Shown: piece by piece, positions 1 to 12,530 of the stretch | Layout: each line of letters opens with the position of its first letter | How positions within the stretch are numbered: position 1 is the first letter of the stretch | Source of the DNA: Rattus norvegicus | Taxonomy: Eukaryota > Chordata > Mammalia > Rodentia > Muridae | Assembly: GCF_036323735.1 (NCBI RefSeq) | Contig: NC_086027.1 | Coordinates: 85,943,662 to 86,007,661 of the forward strand | DNA length: 64,000 bases | Direction of reading: 5' to 3' | The notes under the pieces: generated by a model | The model's input: the letters and a program-made list of their open reading frames with translations, nothing else | Told to the model about the DNA's origin: nothing | Databases searched by the model: none | Position numbers and translations under genes: made by a program

Positions 1-370
1 CTGGCATTTCACTGATCTTAAAATTATAAACCTGCAATAAAAAAAAAAAACCTAACACATCAGTAATTTAGAACTGGCTTCTCTCCAAAGGTAAGGTTTA
101 CTTTACCAGCTTTAACTGATTTGCTCACAATGTTAGCAGGCAATTTTGGAATTGTGTAACCAAAATCTAAATGGCTTTTAATAGCCCCACAGAATTAATA
201 TGTCTTCTACAGTGTGTGCGATTTATTTCTGTATGCCAGTACATTCTGGTTCACTGATAATTAGCTTCTGGGATCATTTGTAGGAAAATAGGTGTACAAA
301 AGATCTCTTGTAGATTCCCCCCTTCTTGTTTGATTTTGTTTATTGTCCTTGGATTTCTTCCATAGATAGT
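1..370. other. Unannotated single-copy-like DNA
   Basis: AT-rich sequence with a short A-run near 41-50. I see no repeat family, no convincing open frame and no RNA gene here. Confidence 0.5.
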
Positions 371-510
371 AAGTCATTCATTTCTCAAATATTGGACCCA
401 ATTGTGTGCCAGACATTACAATTCATTGTGGGACCTGGGTGAAGAAGATTCAGTTCCTGTCTTCAAAGGATCCACCATGTGGTAAGGGATACTAGAACAG
501 AAATGAACTG
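371..510 (-). mobile_element. L2-type LINE 3' remnant, antisense
   Basis: The order of motifs (ATTCATT, AAATATT, then GTGTGCCAGACATTACA, then a TTCCTGTCTTCAAAGGA block) is the reverse complement of the L2 3' end, where a 'prevent-increase' type 'gcagggac...cctggcacatagtagg...aataaat' block sits before the terminus. It is strongly diverged, as expected for an ancient mammalian element. A MIR-related origin is the alternative. Confidence 0.4.
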
Positions 511-2406
511 TATTTAAGTGATGCACTAAATCCCACGGCAGGAGCTTAGCTCAGGTCTTGAGAACGTGGGAAAGTTAGCCGCCACCTGTGGACCTAGCTT
601 CTCTGAGCAGGGTTGTTTCTTTAAGAGCCTGATTAAAACTTATCACTGGCAAAAGGCATTTTGGACAAAGAAATGGAGACACAAACAATGCTGAGTATGT
701 TAGAGGAAGTTAATTAGTTAAGACTGAACAGAGGTGTTCTGTATAGAAGATGGAAGGGACATGGACTGCCAACAGAAGTGAGGCATCTCGCACGGGCTTT
801 ACATTCTGTGCTAAGTATCTTGGCAGGGGGGAAAGTGTCTGAACCAGAGTTCCATCCAATCTCCAGCTTCCTAGGCATAGGATGCCCTTGATGTCTGTCC
901 TCAACATTCCCTGAAGGTGTTGGCATCCTGATTAAGTGACAGAGGAATGGTAGATTATGAGAAATCTAGAAGTGAAGCCCAATGTCCCTGAGGCAGCTTC
1001 CACCACAATCACGTCATACCTGCCTCAGAGTTTCATTTCCGATCCTTCATGTGTACCCCCACATAAAACTAAGAAACGGCTTTGGGATTTAAATCCCAAT
1101 GATTTAATTTACAAAAATCAATAAAAGAACCAAATTAAAACAGAATAGCAGTGCTTTTAAGAATAGCTTCTCTGAGTGGGTTTCGTTGGGCAGACTCTAA
1201 GAAGACTGATGGAAACTTAGAGCTGACAGAAATATTTGATGCCAGGCAAAGACATAAAGACAATGGAGAGTGGGATATGAAATACAAAATGATATCTCAA
1301 ATCATGCATGCATATGTCTGCATACATGCTTGAGCAACATGTCATATATGTACACATGTAAGTGCTCGTTTTCTTTTGCACCCTACGATTTAGGCAGTGG
1401 TATGGTTGTCCAGACAGATGTGGTAACTGTTGGGAGGGTAAGGTATCAACCACAAGCATTCACAGAAAAGCATTTCAAAGACTTAATTTGAATATTAAGA
1501 GCAAACACAGGAAGCCTCAAAGGAAAGCAATGACATCATCAATCTAAGCTTGGGGAAGAATTCAGGGAGGAGAGACCTCCCTGGGAGCTGTGATCTGGAA
1601 ACACTCTCCATCTGGAACAGGAAGATGGAAAGGAAGATCTTGGCTTCCTGGACACATCTGGTTGCCCTCTATATGACTCACTTGCTGTCTTAAAATACAG
1701 AACAAAACACATCTTAAGGAAAGAATCATTTGCCATGGCTTACGGTTCAAGAGAATACATTCCATCATGCAGGGAAAGACATGTAGGGGCAGGACCAGGG
1801 TGGCAATTGCTCACTTTGGTCTCTACCGTGTAGAAGCATAGAGTAACATGGAGTCGGGCTAGGCTGTAAAGCCTCAAGTCCTGCCCCTTGCAACCCATTT
1901 CCTCCAAGGAGGCTCTGAGAACAGAACATCAGTTTGAGGCTGTTTAAAACATAAGCACTTAGGGGGTACATTTATCTAACCCACGACAGCCTCTGATCTT
2001 GTCCTATGGGTAGAATGGAGAAATTTAAGGCCTAAAGAAAATGGTTGCCATGTAGGATCTGGATGGGATGCTTTATTTTATTTTGTCTGTCTAAGATTCC
2101 TCCCTAAATCATGTTTTCTTACATTCATGGTCCTTCCCATTACAGAACCTCAGACTCTTATGAAGAGAGTATGAAAGAAGGGAACCCTCTTTTCAGAAAA
2201 ACAAAAACTAAAGAATAAAAATGCATCGTTGCATCCAAGATCCCTCAAAATCAATCATCCTTGATAATCACCCCAGATAGCAGGAAGAATTTTTTTGTGT
2301 GTGTGTGATGCAAGCTGTTGTCAGATACTGTCTGTCATTCAGAAAAACTCAACTCTGTTCTCTAAACACCTAAGGCATAAATGCCTTTTGTCATGATAAA
2401 AACAGG
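511..2406. other. Unannotated DNA, no gene seen
   Basis: Mixed-composition sequence. Around 1990-2060 (GGAGAAATTTAAGGCC) there is a faint resemblance to an antisense MIR, too weak to call. Short open frames on both strands have no recognisable domain. A small TG run lies at 2298-2308. Confidence 0.4.
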
Positions 2407-2407
2407 T

Positions 2408-2428
2408 ATAAAAAAAAACAAAAAAACA

Positions 2429-2460
<32 letters not shown>

Positions 2461-2463
2461 CCC
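2408..2463. repeat. A-rich (CAAAA)n low-complexity tract
   Basis: Runs of A broken by single C residues, roughly 55 bp. It may be the tail of a lost retroelement, but no element body is recognisable upstream. Confidence 0.8.
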
Positions 2464-3891
2464 TCAGAAGCAAAACCCAGGGCCAACTGGTCAACCTGGG
2501 GGAGGGCAGTCAATGCAGCCCTTGTGTTTTACTATGAACAACAAAACTGATCTCTACAAGTCAGGACCAAGAGAGAAGCATGAAGTTACTAATTATACAC
2601 TCAGGGGTTTATTCTTCCCTAGATACGGATGCCTAACTCTCTTCAAAATGAACCAGAGTAGAGTCAAAAGTGGAGGGGAGGCTGGGCTCTGAGGCAGCAA
2701 CTGCAGAGGTAATGAAATCCTCTTATAAGCCCATGTTGCCTCATAATGATGGGGTATTTTCAAAGCTGGGGTTTGTTAACTAGCAAGGACTCAATGCATC
2801 TATTCACTACACCGCCTTCCAAGGAAAAGCCCCCAGTGTGTATTGAATATTTTAGTATTTTCTTAGAAATGATTAGTTTTTTTAATTGCTACAAAAAGTG
2901 TTTAGGCAAAACCTCTTTCACAATTATTCCAGTAAGGAGTACAAGTCAGGAGCTAAGGAAAAACAGAATTTTACCAACTTTAATTTTGCTCTTTTTTTTT
3001 AACCGCATTAGTGAACAAATAATGAAATAATATCTGTGGTATGCACATGAGGTGAAAGTGTTGCATATTATGCGAGACAATGGTGTGATACACTTTTAAT
3101 CAGAAACGTGAATTGACACTCAATGCTCTTATACACATTTTAAGGCAGTGTCCTCCTGCTTAAATGCTAATGCTTGAAGAGAAACTAAAAACTACAAGTA
3201 GAAAAACAACCTCACCCCTAAACTCTATAACCTTCAGATTATCAAAGATTTTCCATCTTTCAACTGTTTTTCCCCATAGATACTTTTAGTTTTACAAAAT
3301 TGAGATTTTGGATCTATACAGTTCTGATTTATACTTTTTAATGTTTAATAGTATACCTTATTATAATTTTATTAGACAATTTGTGAAAACATTATTTTAA
3401 TCAACCAGGTCAATGAAAGTGTTATTTCAATTAATTTAACAAGCAGGGCTATGTGGGTCCTCTTTCCCCTTTCCTTTAATGTTATAAATAGACCAAGTTC
3501 TACAATTTTTCCCATAACATTTTCTATGTCAAATACTAAGTTATTTCTATAAGTGAGATTTCTTAGAAGGACATTTTGATACACAATGCCTACTTAAAAT
3601 TCGAAGACAATCAAACCAGGCAGATAGTTGAAAAAAAATCAGTCTATCAACTACCTTTTGTTAATAATTGTCTTTTTAGACACAATACACTACTAGGTTC
3701 TCAGCATATTCTCAGAAATATGATGGCATGAGTTTTTAAAGAAGACGTTGGTATATTACAGTAATTCTTTTCAGGTTTGATTTTGTGTTTGTTGGATGAT
3801 GACTGAAGTTCTGAGAGTGAGGGATCTAAGGGTGATGAATGGGAGGAGCCATTGCTCTGTCTACCATACTTATGCACTTAATTTTCTCTCT
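2464..3891. other. AT-rich unannotated DNA
   Basis: Strongly AT-rich, especially 2860-3780. I see no SINE, LTR or credible exon. Short open frames here are chance. Confidence 0.4.
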
Positions 3892-4061
3892 TTTTTTTGT
3901 TTATTTTATAAACATTGGTGTTATGCCTCCATGTATGTCAGATCCCCTGGAAATGAAATTATAAACTCTCCTACACTGTCATGTGGGTACTCGGAATTAA
4001 ACCTAGGGCCTCTGGAAGAACAACCAATGCTCTTAACCCCTGAGTCATTTCTCCAGACCCC
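3892..4061 (-). mobile_element. B3-type SINE, antisense
   Basis: Read on the minus strand the element begins with the tRNA-like head: the plus strand ends GAGTCATTTCTCCAGACCCC, the complement of the B2/B3 'ctggagagatggctcag' start. It continues through GGGCCTCTGGAAGAAC and a GATCCCCTGGAA block typical of B3. Divergence is moderate. An open frame from 3796 runs through it into the neighbouring L1 and is not a gene. Confidence 0.7.
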
Positions 4062-4134
4062 ATTGTTCTTCTTAAGAAAGACAAAGACATCAACCAAACA
4101 TGGCATTACAAAGTACAATAAAACCAGGAACATA

Positions 4135-4512
4135 CAATTGCATCAAGACTGGACAAAGCAACTCAGTAGAAGGAATAGGGTTCCACAAGTAGGCAAAAGA
4201 GTGAGGGACATCCCATACTCCCACTATTATGATTCTCATAAGAATACTAAGCTACATATATGAAGAGGAGCTAAATCAGGCTCCTAAAGGCTCTGTCAAC
4301 CCCATGCCCATTAGGCCTGGTCAGTTGTTTCTGTGGGCTATGTTCTTATGGTGTCCCTGACCCCTCTAGTTACACTGATCCTCCCCACTACCACCACGTC
4401 CTCCACCAAACTCCCCAAGCTCTGCCCAATGTTTGGCTGTGGTACTCTGCATCTGTGCCCATCAATTCCTAGATGAAGTTTGAAGTCTCTGTCCTTTTTG
4501 ATGTCAGGATGT
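4135..4512 (-). mobile_element. L1 fragment, antisense (rodent Lx-like)
   Basis: Motifs such as AGGCAAAAGAGTGAGGGAC, GTGGGCTATGTTC, GGTGTCCCTGACCCCTCT and CCAAGCTCTGCCCAATGTTT match the complement of rodent L1 sequence. No open frame survives. It adjoins the B3 at 3892-4061 and ends in a purine tract. Confidence 0.65.
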
Positions 4513-4523
4513 AATTAATATAT

Positions 4524-4650
4524 GAGAGAGGAGGAGGAGGAAGAAGAGGAGGAGGCTAGATTGAGAACATGTGTGTATATTTGTAATAAAAAATTAACAT
4601 AGCAATCAAAAAGAAAAAAAGGAAAGAAAGAAAAACAAAGAGAAAAAGAT
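4524..4650. repeat. (GAGGAG)n and A/GA-rich purine tract
   Basis: GAGGAGGAGG/AAGAAGAGG repeats at 4524-4556, then a short unique stretch, then an A-rich AAAG/AAAAC tract from about 4607. Confidence 0.75.
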
Positions 4651-5002
4651 GCTAATGCTGGGCCATCCAAAGCGTGTAAGCCACTCTTCTCCCTCTAATC
4701 CAGAGACTGCTTAGGGTGAGGTATGTGACAATCAAGGTGGGAAATCAAAGGCCATGGTGGCATTTGGATATTGTGGCTGGAACAATGACATGGAATCCCT
4801 GTCTGACAGTGCTACAGACTGATGTGTCTAGTCACCATGAAAGGAATAAGTGTAATTCACCAGAAACAGAACCAAGAAATACAACCGAGCATCCTGAGGT
4901 ACTGTTTAAACCTGCAATCCAGGGACTAGATTAAGTGACTAGGTTCCAAAAACAATGATGCTGTTGAAAAACTAGCTTGAGCTATGGTTCTGCCACTTGT
5001 GT
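4651..5002. other. Unannotated DNA
   Basis: No repeat or gene recognised. The 72-codon open frame at 4716-4934 has no known domain. Confidence 0.4.
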
Positions 5003-5069
5003 GAAAAAAAACAAAAACAAACAAACAAACAAACAAAACAAAAACAAACAAAAAACAAAAAAACAAAAC
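5003..5069. repeat. (CAAA)n/(CAAAA)n simple repeat
   Basis: A tandem ACAA/ACAAAA array, similar to the 2408-2463 tract but longer and more regular. Confidence 0.85.
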
Positions 5070-6950
5070 CCAACTTCTATTCTAAGAAATGACCTTTTCT
5101 TGTATAATAGTCACTGGTTAGGAGTAAATACGAGAAGCTGGGTTTAGCCTCAGATGGATGTCAAGGTGAACTACAGAACTGGAAAAGATTTCAGGATCGC
5201 CCCCCTGAAACAGCAATAACTTGAGGAACTGAGGCAAAATATAAGACAAACCTTAGACTGAGCCTCTTGAGTGTGCAGATTGCTGTACGAATTGGAAGAG
5301 CGGGGAGTTTTGCAAACACTGCCTGGTGCACCATCCAGAGGAAAACATCGTAGCATCTGCCCACCCAGCCACCCTAGTGAGCTTTATCAGTCTTTCTACT
5401 TGCATATGATCTTTGGTTTTCTTTTGATGCTCACTTTTATTATTTAGAGAATTTAGAACGTTGAACCAGAGAAAGAGAAGCATAGGACTCAATGCAATTC
5501 AAACAACCCTACATTGCCTGGCAGGCAGTGCCTGCCCCTGAGATCTCCAGCAGTCATTTTTGCAGGTGAAGTTTGGGGGGTTTAGAAACAACTGCCCATC
5601 ATTCATCTTTGGGTGACATCAGCGGGACTTGTTCTTAGTCTTGGGCAGATGGAGTACAGCAAAGACTCAATTCAAGAAAGATGTAATTGCTACAAGCATG
5701 CATCCACGCTCTAAGTACACACCTACCCAATTCACACATATGGATGCCCATGGAAACTCACACACTCAAAGGTATAAACACACCAGCCATGATGTCAGTG
5801 AGTTATCACTGTGATAACAGTTGTGGGAGAGGGAGAAAGAGCTGGAAGCCATCCATACACTTACACTTCTAATGTTTCACTTGTACTTGAGTTTACTCTA
5901 GTAGGAAGGAAAATGAAGAATGAACTAGCATTTTGTCATTCCTTGACAGTCATTATTTGTAATAAATCCCCAGGAAATTTGTAATCTTTAACGCTCAGAC
6001 GCTCCCAATCTATTTGCACGATTTAGCTGAGATCTACAGATACCCACCCTACCCTCTCACATCTTGCTTTCTGTCCCCTTGGTTGAATTGTCAGAGAAAA
6101 GTAAACAGAGAACTCTGTTCAAGTTTCCTTTTTTACAAATGAGCCATAAAATTGTCCATTAATCAGTGCTGGTTCCCAGGAGCCAGTTTGCATTGTGGAC
6201 ATTTCCCTTCCCTTTCCTGATCCCCATTTTGTTGAAGAGATTATTCAGAGGGGTGTGGGGTAGGGATGACATGGCACACAGTAATAAACCTCAAAGAACA
6301 GAGTTAGAAAAGGCCAGCTTTTGTCTTTTCCTGTATGCAGTGGCCTGAGCCAAATTCTCATAATTCAACCATTCAAATTCCAGATTTTAGTCCTGTTCAT
6401 TTGAGATATACTTTAGTGTTTAAAATACTCTTTCTCTTTCCCAGAGGACACGGAGTGCCCATCTACTCAGACAAGTGCTACATGTAAGTTCTTTAGTCCT
6501 ATAAACATCCCCCAAAGGATCTTCAGGAAAGGAAGCCAGGAGCCCAGAAAGACTGAGACAGCCTGAGTCATCAGAGTCCTGCATGTCAGGGCTCTCGCCT
6601 ATTGAGTGGCTGAACAGGCATCAGTTCTGATAGCCTCTGCTCTTATATTCAGAAGGTTTCTTGTAAGAAACAGAAGGAGGAAATCCATATGAAGGTTGAG
6701 CTGTCTGAGAGCACAACAGGGCCAGACTGCCCACCTTCCAGCCATGGCTTTCTCTGGGGAACTAGTGCAGAGACCAGCATGCTACCTGCCTACCCGATTC
6801 CCCACCACAGCCCAGTCTGATGAGACTCGCACACCCAAACTCAGACACTTATCAACAGACAAGTTCTTTTACATCAATAGATTTACTACTCATTGGTTTT
6901 GAGTGCAATAAAAAATATGCTAAACCCAGTAGCAAGTTGGTGCAAAGCAT
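5070..6950. other. Unannotated DNA, no gene seen
   Basis: Nearly 1.9 kb with no recognisable interspersed repeat. Open frames of 60-79 codons occur on both strands but show no conserved motif, and several lack an ATG at the first codon. Confidence 0.4.
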
Positions 6951-7172
6951 TGTTTTGTTTTGATTTTCTAGAAGGGTCTCCTATCATCCAGGCTGGCCTT
7001 GAACTTGCTATGTAAGCTACAGGTGATCTTGAACTCCTCATCCTCCTGCCTCTAACTCCTGAGTGCTGGGTTTAGAATGTGTTAACATTCTCTGTTTTGT
7101 GTTGTGCTAAGGAAGGAACCCAGGGTTTTATGCTTACTAGGCAAGCACTCTGAGCTGTATGCCCAGGACCCC
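6951..7172 (-). mobile_element. B4-type SINE (ID-B1 fusion), antisense
   Basis: The plus strand first shows an antisense B1-like half (AGGCTGGCCTTGAACTTGCT, then CTCATCCTCCTGCCTCTAAC and GAGTGCTGGG). An antisense ID-like half follows (GGAACCCAGGGTTTTATGC, ACTAGGCAAGCACTCTGAG, CCAGGACCCC). That composite order is the B4 structure read backwards. Confidence 0.8.
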
Positions 7173-9570
7173 AAAATTGTTTTTAATGGGTCCTTCACAA
7201 AAAAAAAAAAAAAACTTTCTTCATTTGGTTCAGGGTGGCTGGTGCCTTGTGGAACCCCTCTCTTTCTTTTGCATTTAGCCCCATATTTATGTTTAAAATA
7301 AAGCTCCCATACCCTCTCTTAAGGGATTTCTTTCTTTTGCTTCACCAATTTCAAAAAGCTAAACTGTTTGTCTAACTCTGTGGGGAGAGAGACCCACAAG
7401 GATAGAATAACTGGCAAGAATCTGTTTTTCTAAAATAAAGTCACCCTGAGGTTAACATAGAGGCTGAACGGTTTTAAAAGTTTATCTCACAAGCTTTAGA
7501 GCCAAATACCGACTACCCTCGGTAATCTAAATACATTGTTCTGAATTGATGAATTGTTCATGAATCTTCTCTTGAGAGGGTGGATGGCTTCGTGGTCAGC
7601 CTTCTTACTCCATAAGGATTCCTCCAATAGCACTGCCCATCTGAACGTCTGGACTTGCTTTGGTGTGACTCACTCACACCTTCTGAGCCTTTGCTCTCAT
7701 TCAGAGAAGTGTGAGTTCCTTGAATCATCGATGTTAGCACAAACATGTTTGATTTCGCTAACATACCTTAAGACTTTATTAGTCTACCTTCCTTTACATC
7801 TCCTACAGGCTTTGGCAGTCTTGCACATTTAATTGAAACACACTGACTTCTATAAAAATTAAAAAGAGAGAACATGCTTGAATCCAAAAGGAATTTCTCA
7901 TAATCTCTCTAATATGAGCATTTGGACAGTTGACAGTCCCTGCTGCCTTGCATCCCACAGCGTTGTTTATGAAGCTCAGATATGGTCTCATCTGACTCAG
8001 GATCTGTTTCAGTCAAGCTGTGTGAAATCTCTTGGCTTTCATGTGTGTGGAGATAAAAGGTTCGGGTGCTGGGGGCAGACGGCACTGTCCGGACTGGAAG
8101 CCAAGAGACATCTTCATTATGCATACTTCCCTTGGCGTCTGTGTTACCCAGGAAAAGTGTCCTGGAAAAGCAGCATGCGGATGGCCAGTTCCTCTGTCAT
8201 GGGATCTGTGTCTGGACAAGAACTTGCCAAGTCTGTTCCATCCATCTGCCCGGCCCACTGACTTGTGTGGCTTCCTAAGTAACTTAACCCTGACTAACTG
8301 CCAGGTGAGCCAACAGCCACTGAGTTCCTCTGTGAGGCAAATCACGTTATCCTTGGAAACAAACGATGCATTTTAAGAGTAACATATGCAGTCCCTGGCC
8401 TCATTCTCTGGCATGCTGTTAGAAGTCAAAAGGGATTCCCACTAGGACAAGGTGGCCCTACTAGGAGTAGGTGAAAATCTCAGATAATCCACGTTCCCCA
8501 TGCAGCCATTCCAGTAATTCTTTCCTTATTGACCTTCACAGGAGAGACCAGGTTGTTCTTGGATAGCAAAACAGGATTGCAGACAGACTCCCACTTCATT
8601 GAGATGTGAAGAAAATATACTACCTTCCCTACCACTATGTCACAAACCCACCCACGCTCTCGCAGAAACATGCAGATGGACCCACTCCAACAGAATTCAG
8701 GTCAGCAATTTAAATTGGTTTTTGGACATGAGGTGAATGTTCCATTTTCTTTAAAAGAAAAAAAATCTTTTTACTTCCATACATCTTGTTTTAACTAGGG
8801 GTGCTGTGTCCATAAAGAGAGGTTGTTTATCACTCCATGAATGAAGAACTGAGCCAGCTGAGAAACCCCTGGTCTGCCTCTACCTCAAAGCTCTTAGGAC
8901 CATCTGCCACCTGAGGAGGGCAACCGAGTCCTGCTTCTGTATCAAGTAATTCTATGACCTCCAGGGTGAGCCTGTGAGTTCCCTGAAATCCTGGCCATGG
9001 TGTCTGTACTATGGTCCTCAGCAACTTCCTACTACTGGTTGGCATGAAGGGCCTCCCAAAGACCTTTGTTGCATTTCTAAAGTGAGAGACTTCGCTAAGA
9101 ACATCAATTCCTTACCTCCTTTACCTGGCCAGGAGATTCCTCCTGAGGCCAATCTAGTGGAAGACGGCAGCTGAGACATATCCCTCCTTTGAAGCTCATG
9201 AAACGTCAACAGCTTTCTCTTAGGAAAAAGGGATAGGAGGGAACATTCTATACTATAATATAAAATCTTGTCCAAAGCTTAATATTGTAGAGGAATCATA
9301 ATTTCAAGCAAAATATTAATTTTAAAAAACTGGAAAAAATGCCACAAATATTGTAAAACATAAGAAAAACATAGTTTATGTTGCTATCTTAATCACATCT
9401 CTAAAATTTCTTCCTCAAGTTTCAGCTATAAAGTTTTGATTGGCTTTCCATTTAACAATGATTCGTATTTTCCATAGAAGCAAGAAAAATGGTAGTAAGT
9501 TTGGATCGTCCATGGTGGATCAATATTTGCCCAAAGTGTTAAGTGGAGCAAGGTTAAGCTCACATTAATA
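7173..9570. other. Unannotated DNA with overlapping chance open frames
   Basis: Contains an A-run at about 7199-7214. Between 7878 and 8376 frames of 110-127 codons overlap on both strands. They resemble no family I know and have no splice or promoter context. I see no interspersed repeat. Confidence 0.4.
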
Positions 9571-9606
9571 ACTTGGGGAGACTTCATGACTCCCCAAGTC
9601 ATGAAG
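9571..9606. repeat. Two interlocked perfect inverted repeats
   Basis: ACTTGGGGAG (9571-9580) pairs with CTCCCCAAGT (9590-9599). CTTCATGACT (9582-9591) pairs with AGTCATGAAG (9597-9606). The stems share bases, so only one can form at a time. Confidence 0.9.
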
Positions 9607-11059
9607 GTTTGCTGAAGTCATGCTGTAAGGTTTACTTCCTGAACAAACTCTTATGGAGCACGGTATTCTAGCTGTCTTGTTGAATGGCTAACTTTTTATG
9701 CTCTTTGGTCGATAGCACTAATTACCAGTGAGCTGGTTTCCACAGTTCACTTTCACATTGGAGCTTTCAAAAAGTCATTGTCCACATGGGTATGGTGCAT
9801 CACCTTCACGAGAAAATCAAACCTTCCTCTAATGTGCTTTTCTAACTCCTGTCTCTTTAAGTGATCAACCAGGCCAAAAGCTGACTCACTTCAATGGGAA
9901 AATTGTTTGTTTTTCTCTTATCAGACTTGAAATAAGAACTTGCATTGCAATTTTATTTCGGGTGGTGAAATATTTTATCAGATTCGTAGAAATGCATCAG
10001 CATAATTCCATTGTGTGGTCCACTTATATATGCTGCTTACAAAGCAAATTCTTGGCAGAAGAGAATCTTAATTTTTGAATAGGAAGCACTGAAAACTGAA
10101 TCTTCAGTTCTCGGACCTTATGCAAATGATCATGGGAAATATAATTTTACAGGAACTTCTGGTCTTGTAGCTTTTCACACATTGTTTTTCCTTTGCCAAC
10201 CCGACTGAGAAACAGAATATGATGAGAGTTTTCTGGCTCCATGCTTTGATACCAACAGAGTTACTGTATAGTCAGTTCTAATATTAGAAGGCAGGGCAGT
10301 GGTTAAAAACTTAACTGCATAAAATCTGAGTGTTATTAAGCATTTTCCACCAAAGCCACACCTATACTTCCTCAGATTAATTCCTTAGCTCAATGCTACA
10401 TTACTTCTTGGTACTTCAGTGATGGCTAAGAGCAGGGGAGACTGCTAACATTGCCTTACTTTATGGACTCACTGTTAGAGCTGGTTCTAGATGTTACAGC
10501 TCAAAGACCATTAACCATAAAGTCAACAATATATAAAACCTTCAAAGTAAATCCAGGTAGGTGACCACCATTTCAGAGGCCAGCGCAACTTGAGAAGTAC
10601 AGTGAGGAAAGAGCAGTATGAGGGATATTATACCCCTATGGAGAGGTTTTGTGAAAATAACCAAGACAATGAATAAAAGAAATCCTGTTTATGATTACAT
10701 TGACCCAACAACACTAAACAATGTCAATGCTGAAACTCTCCCTTTCCTCCAAAAACTTTCACTGGTTTAAGTTCCAAATGATTGCAACAGTAGGGATTAA
10801 ATTTTAGTGATGTGCATGTGAGTCCAGCTTAGCAAAACTTTTATGATAGTCTTTGCCTATTGTATTCCTATGGTATGGAAACTTACTTGTGTAGAATTGT
10901 GTCCCCAATCATGCTCAGCAATGCAGAGACATACACATAGACATAGCAATACATAAATGTCTGCACCTAGAGGGTTCATGACCATTCAAAACTTGTGCAA
11001 ATGTTAAACACCATTTTTACCTTTATATCTGTTTGTCCTCACCTTGCCCATTGCCAATC
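9607..11059. other. AT-rich unannotated DNA
   Basis: About 1.45 kb with no SINE, LTR, simple array or coding frame of note. Its low repeat content could reflect constraint, but conservation cannot be judged from one sequence. Confidence 0.4.
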
Positions 11060-11263
11060 TTTGCAAGGGCTCTGTGTTTCTAATGTCTCAGGCCAAAACC
11101 CATGGGGTCTTTGACTTCCCTGTCTTTCAGTGCTCCACTATCGCTGCACTAGATACTGTTGGCTCTACATGCTAAAGATACTCAACCTACCCTGGCCCCG
11201 CCCTTCCACACCCTTCATCATCTTACAGCATCTCACCTAGACCACTCTAATGGAATCTGCTCC
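11060..11263 (+). mobile_element. L2-like LINE remnant
   Basis: The series CAGGCCAAAACCCATGGGGT, CTTTGACTTCCCTGTCTTTC, ACTGTTGGCTCTAC and CATCTCACCTAGACCAC follows an old mammalian LINE consensus that I associate with L2. Family assignment is from recall. It probably continues at 11519. Confidence 0.4.
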
Positions 11264-11518
11264 ACGGTTTTTGTATACAATCATGCTTGGTAGTTAGCAA
11301 CCCGAATCATCTGTGAAACACATCCATTGTCCTACGCTTCTCCCAGGGGGAACTGTTGGCTACTGATGAGTGCCGGGAATCAGGGTCGAAAAGGGTGACA
11401 GTGAGATAAAGGATGAGGGTAAGCAGAACTCACTCTCTATACATGGATGAGATTGTCAGAGAACAAATTGTATCAATTAAAAAAAGATAAGAAGGCCGCA
11501 AGTTTGTGTACAATCATT

Positions 11519-11605
11519 ATCTGTTTGAAGCTTTCTAGTGGCTGTCCACTTTTCTTTAAAGTGGCAGTCCTCACGGCTCATAGGCAGGGTGCCCTGACTT
11601 CTTCT
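11519..11605 (+). mobile_element. L2-like LINE remnant, probable continuation
   Basis: TCTAGTGGCTGTCCACTTTT followed by AAAGTGGCAGTCCTCACGG resembles the next block of the same LINE consensus seen at 11060-11263, in the same orientation. The 255 bp between them is unrecognised. Confidence 0.35.
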
Positions 11606-11810
11606 ACAATTTTATTTAATGAAAGGTGATCAAATTAGAAGGGGAAACGGGACTTAAAATGTACGTGTCACTGATACTATTCCAAAGACCCCACCCTCAG
11701 GAGATAATCACAAACGGAATCTCAAATTCACACACATTCCTCCTATGCTGTTTACAGCATCCATAGTGACTGACGTGGAGGGAATGTTGTATGACACAAC
11801 TGCCTCCACC

Positions 11811-11928
11811 CAGTGATATGCGCTTACAGGAACACGGCATGCCCATGTGTGGTGGCTGGGGATTTGAACTCAGACCTCGTGATTACATAGCAAGTCCTCT
11901 TATGCACTGAGCCATCTCTCCAAGTCCT
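11811..11928 (-). mobile_element. tRNA-derived SINE fragment (B3/B2 class), antisense
   Basis: GGCTGGGGATTTGAACTCAG and ACTGAGCCATCTCTCCAAGT are the antisense tRNA-like head of a B2/B3 element. The tail half is missing or too diverged to see. Confidence 0.6.
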
Positions 11929-12060
11929 AGATATAGTACTATTTTTAAATCTGTAATGATATAATATTTGTGAAAATGATAACTGAAAAATAATTCAACC
12001 ACACAAGATAATCTAATCTTGACAAATATATGCACATGGATACACATTCTCTCTCTCAGG

Positions 12061-12076
12061 TGTGCGCACGCGCGTG

Positions 12077-12109
<33 letters not shown>

Positions 12110-12116
12110 GTATATA
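12061..12116. repeat. Alternating purine-pyrimidine tract with CG core
   Basis: 56 bp of uninterrupted purine-pyrimidine alternation: a CG-rich start (TGTGCGCACGCGCGTGCGCG), then (CA)n, then CGTATATA. This is the classic Z-DNA-forming composition. Confidence 0.9.
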
Positions 12117-12335
12117 AAACAAAAGTCAAAAGGAAAAACCCCCAAAGAAAAATGAAGTTAATTGGAAAACAGTCCATTTGCTAAATGGTTGTTATCTTTA
12201 TTTTTACTTTCTTAATTTCTATATTTCTTCTATTGTACATTTGTTTCAATGCCATATAGTTGAAAAGGTTAAATGTTTACCTTTAGACTGCTAATGAAAT
12301 GAATATACAGTTAAGTTCACATGAAAATTATCATA

Positions 12336-12412
12336 GCTAGGTGTGTGGCACATGACTGTAGCCCTGGCATCTGTAAGGCTGAAGCAATAGGATTGCAGAT
12401 CTGTGGCCTCCT
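12336..12412 (+). mobile_element. B1 SINE fragment
   Basis: AGGTGTGTGGCACATGACTG, TAGCCCTGGCATCTGTAAGG and CTGAAGCAATAGGATTGCAG track the B1 5' half with several substitutions. The 3' half is absent. Confidence 0.65.
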
Positions 12413-12530
12413 TAAACAATTATATAGACTACAACAGTGTGTACCATGACCACTACACATTCCAATATTTTCCTACCAAGGAGAGTTTATAATTTCCCCC
12501 CTTTAAGTCCCAAAGTTTATAAGAATCATT

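Noticed and set aside
3796..4263. A 155-codon plus frame starting with ATG
   Set aside because: It runs through an antisense B3 and into an antisense L1, so its sequence is transposon complement.
7878..8376. Overlapping frames of 110-127 codons on both strands
   Set aside because: There is no recognisable motif and the frames overlap antiparallel. No promoter or splice context is visible.
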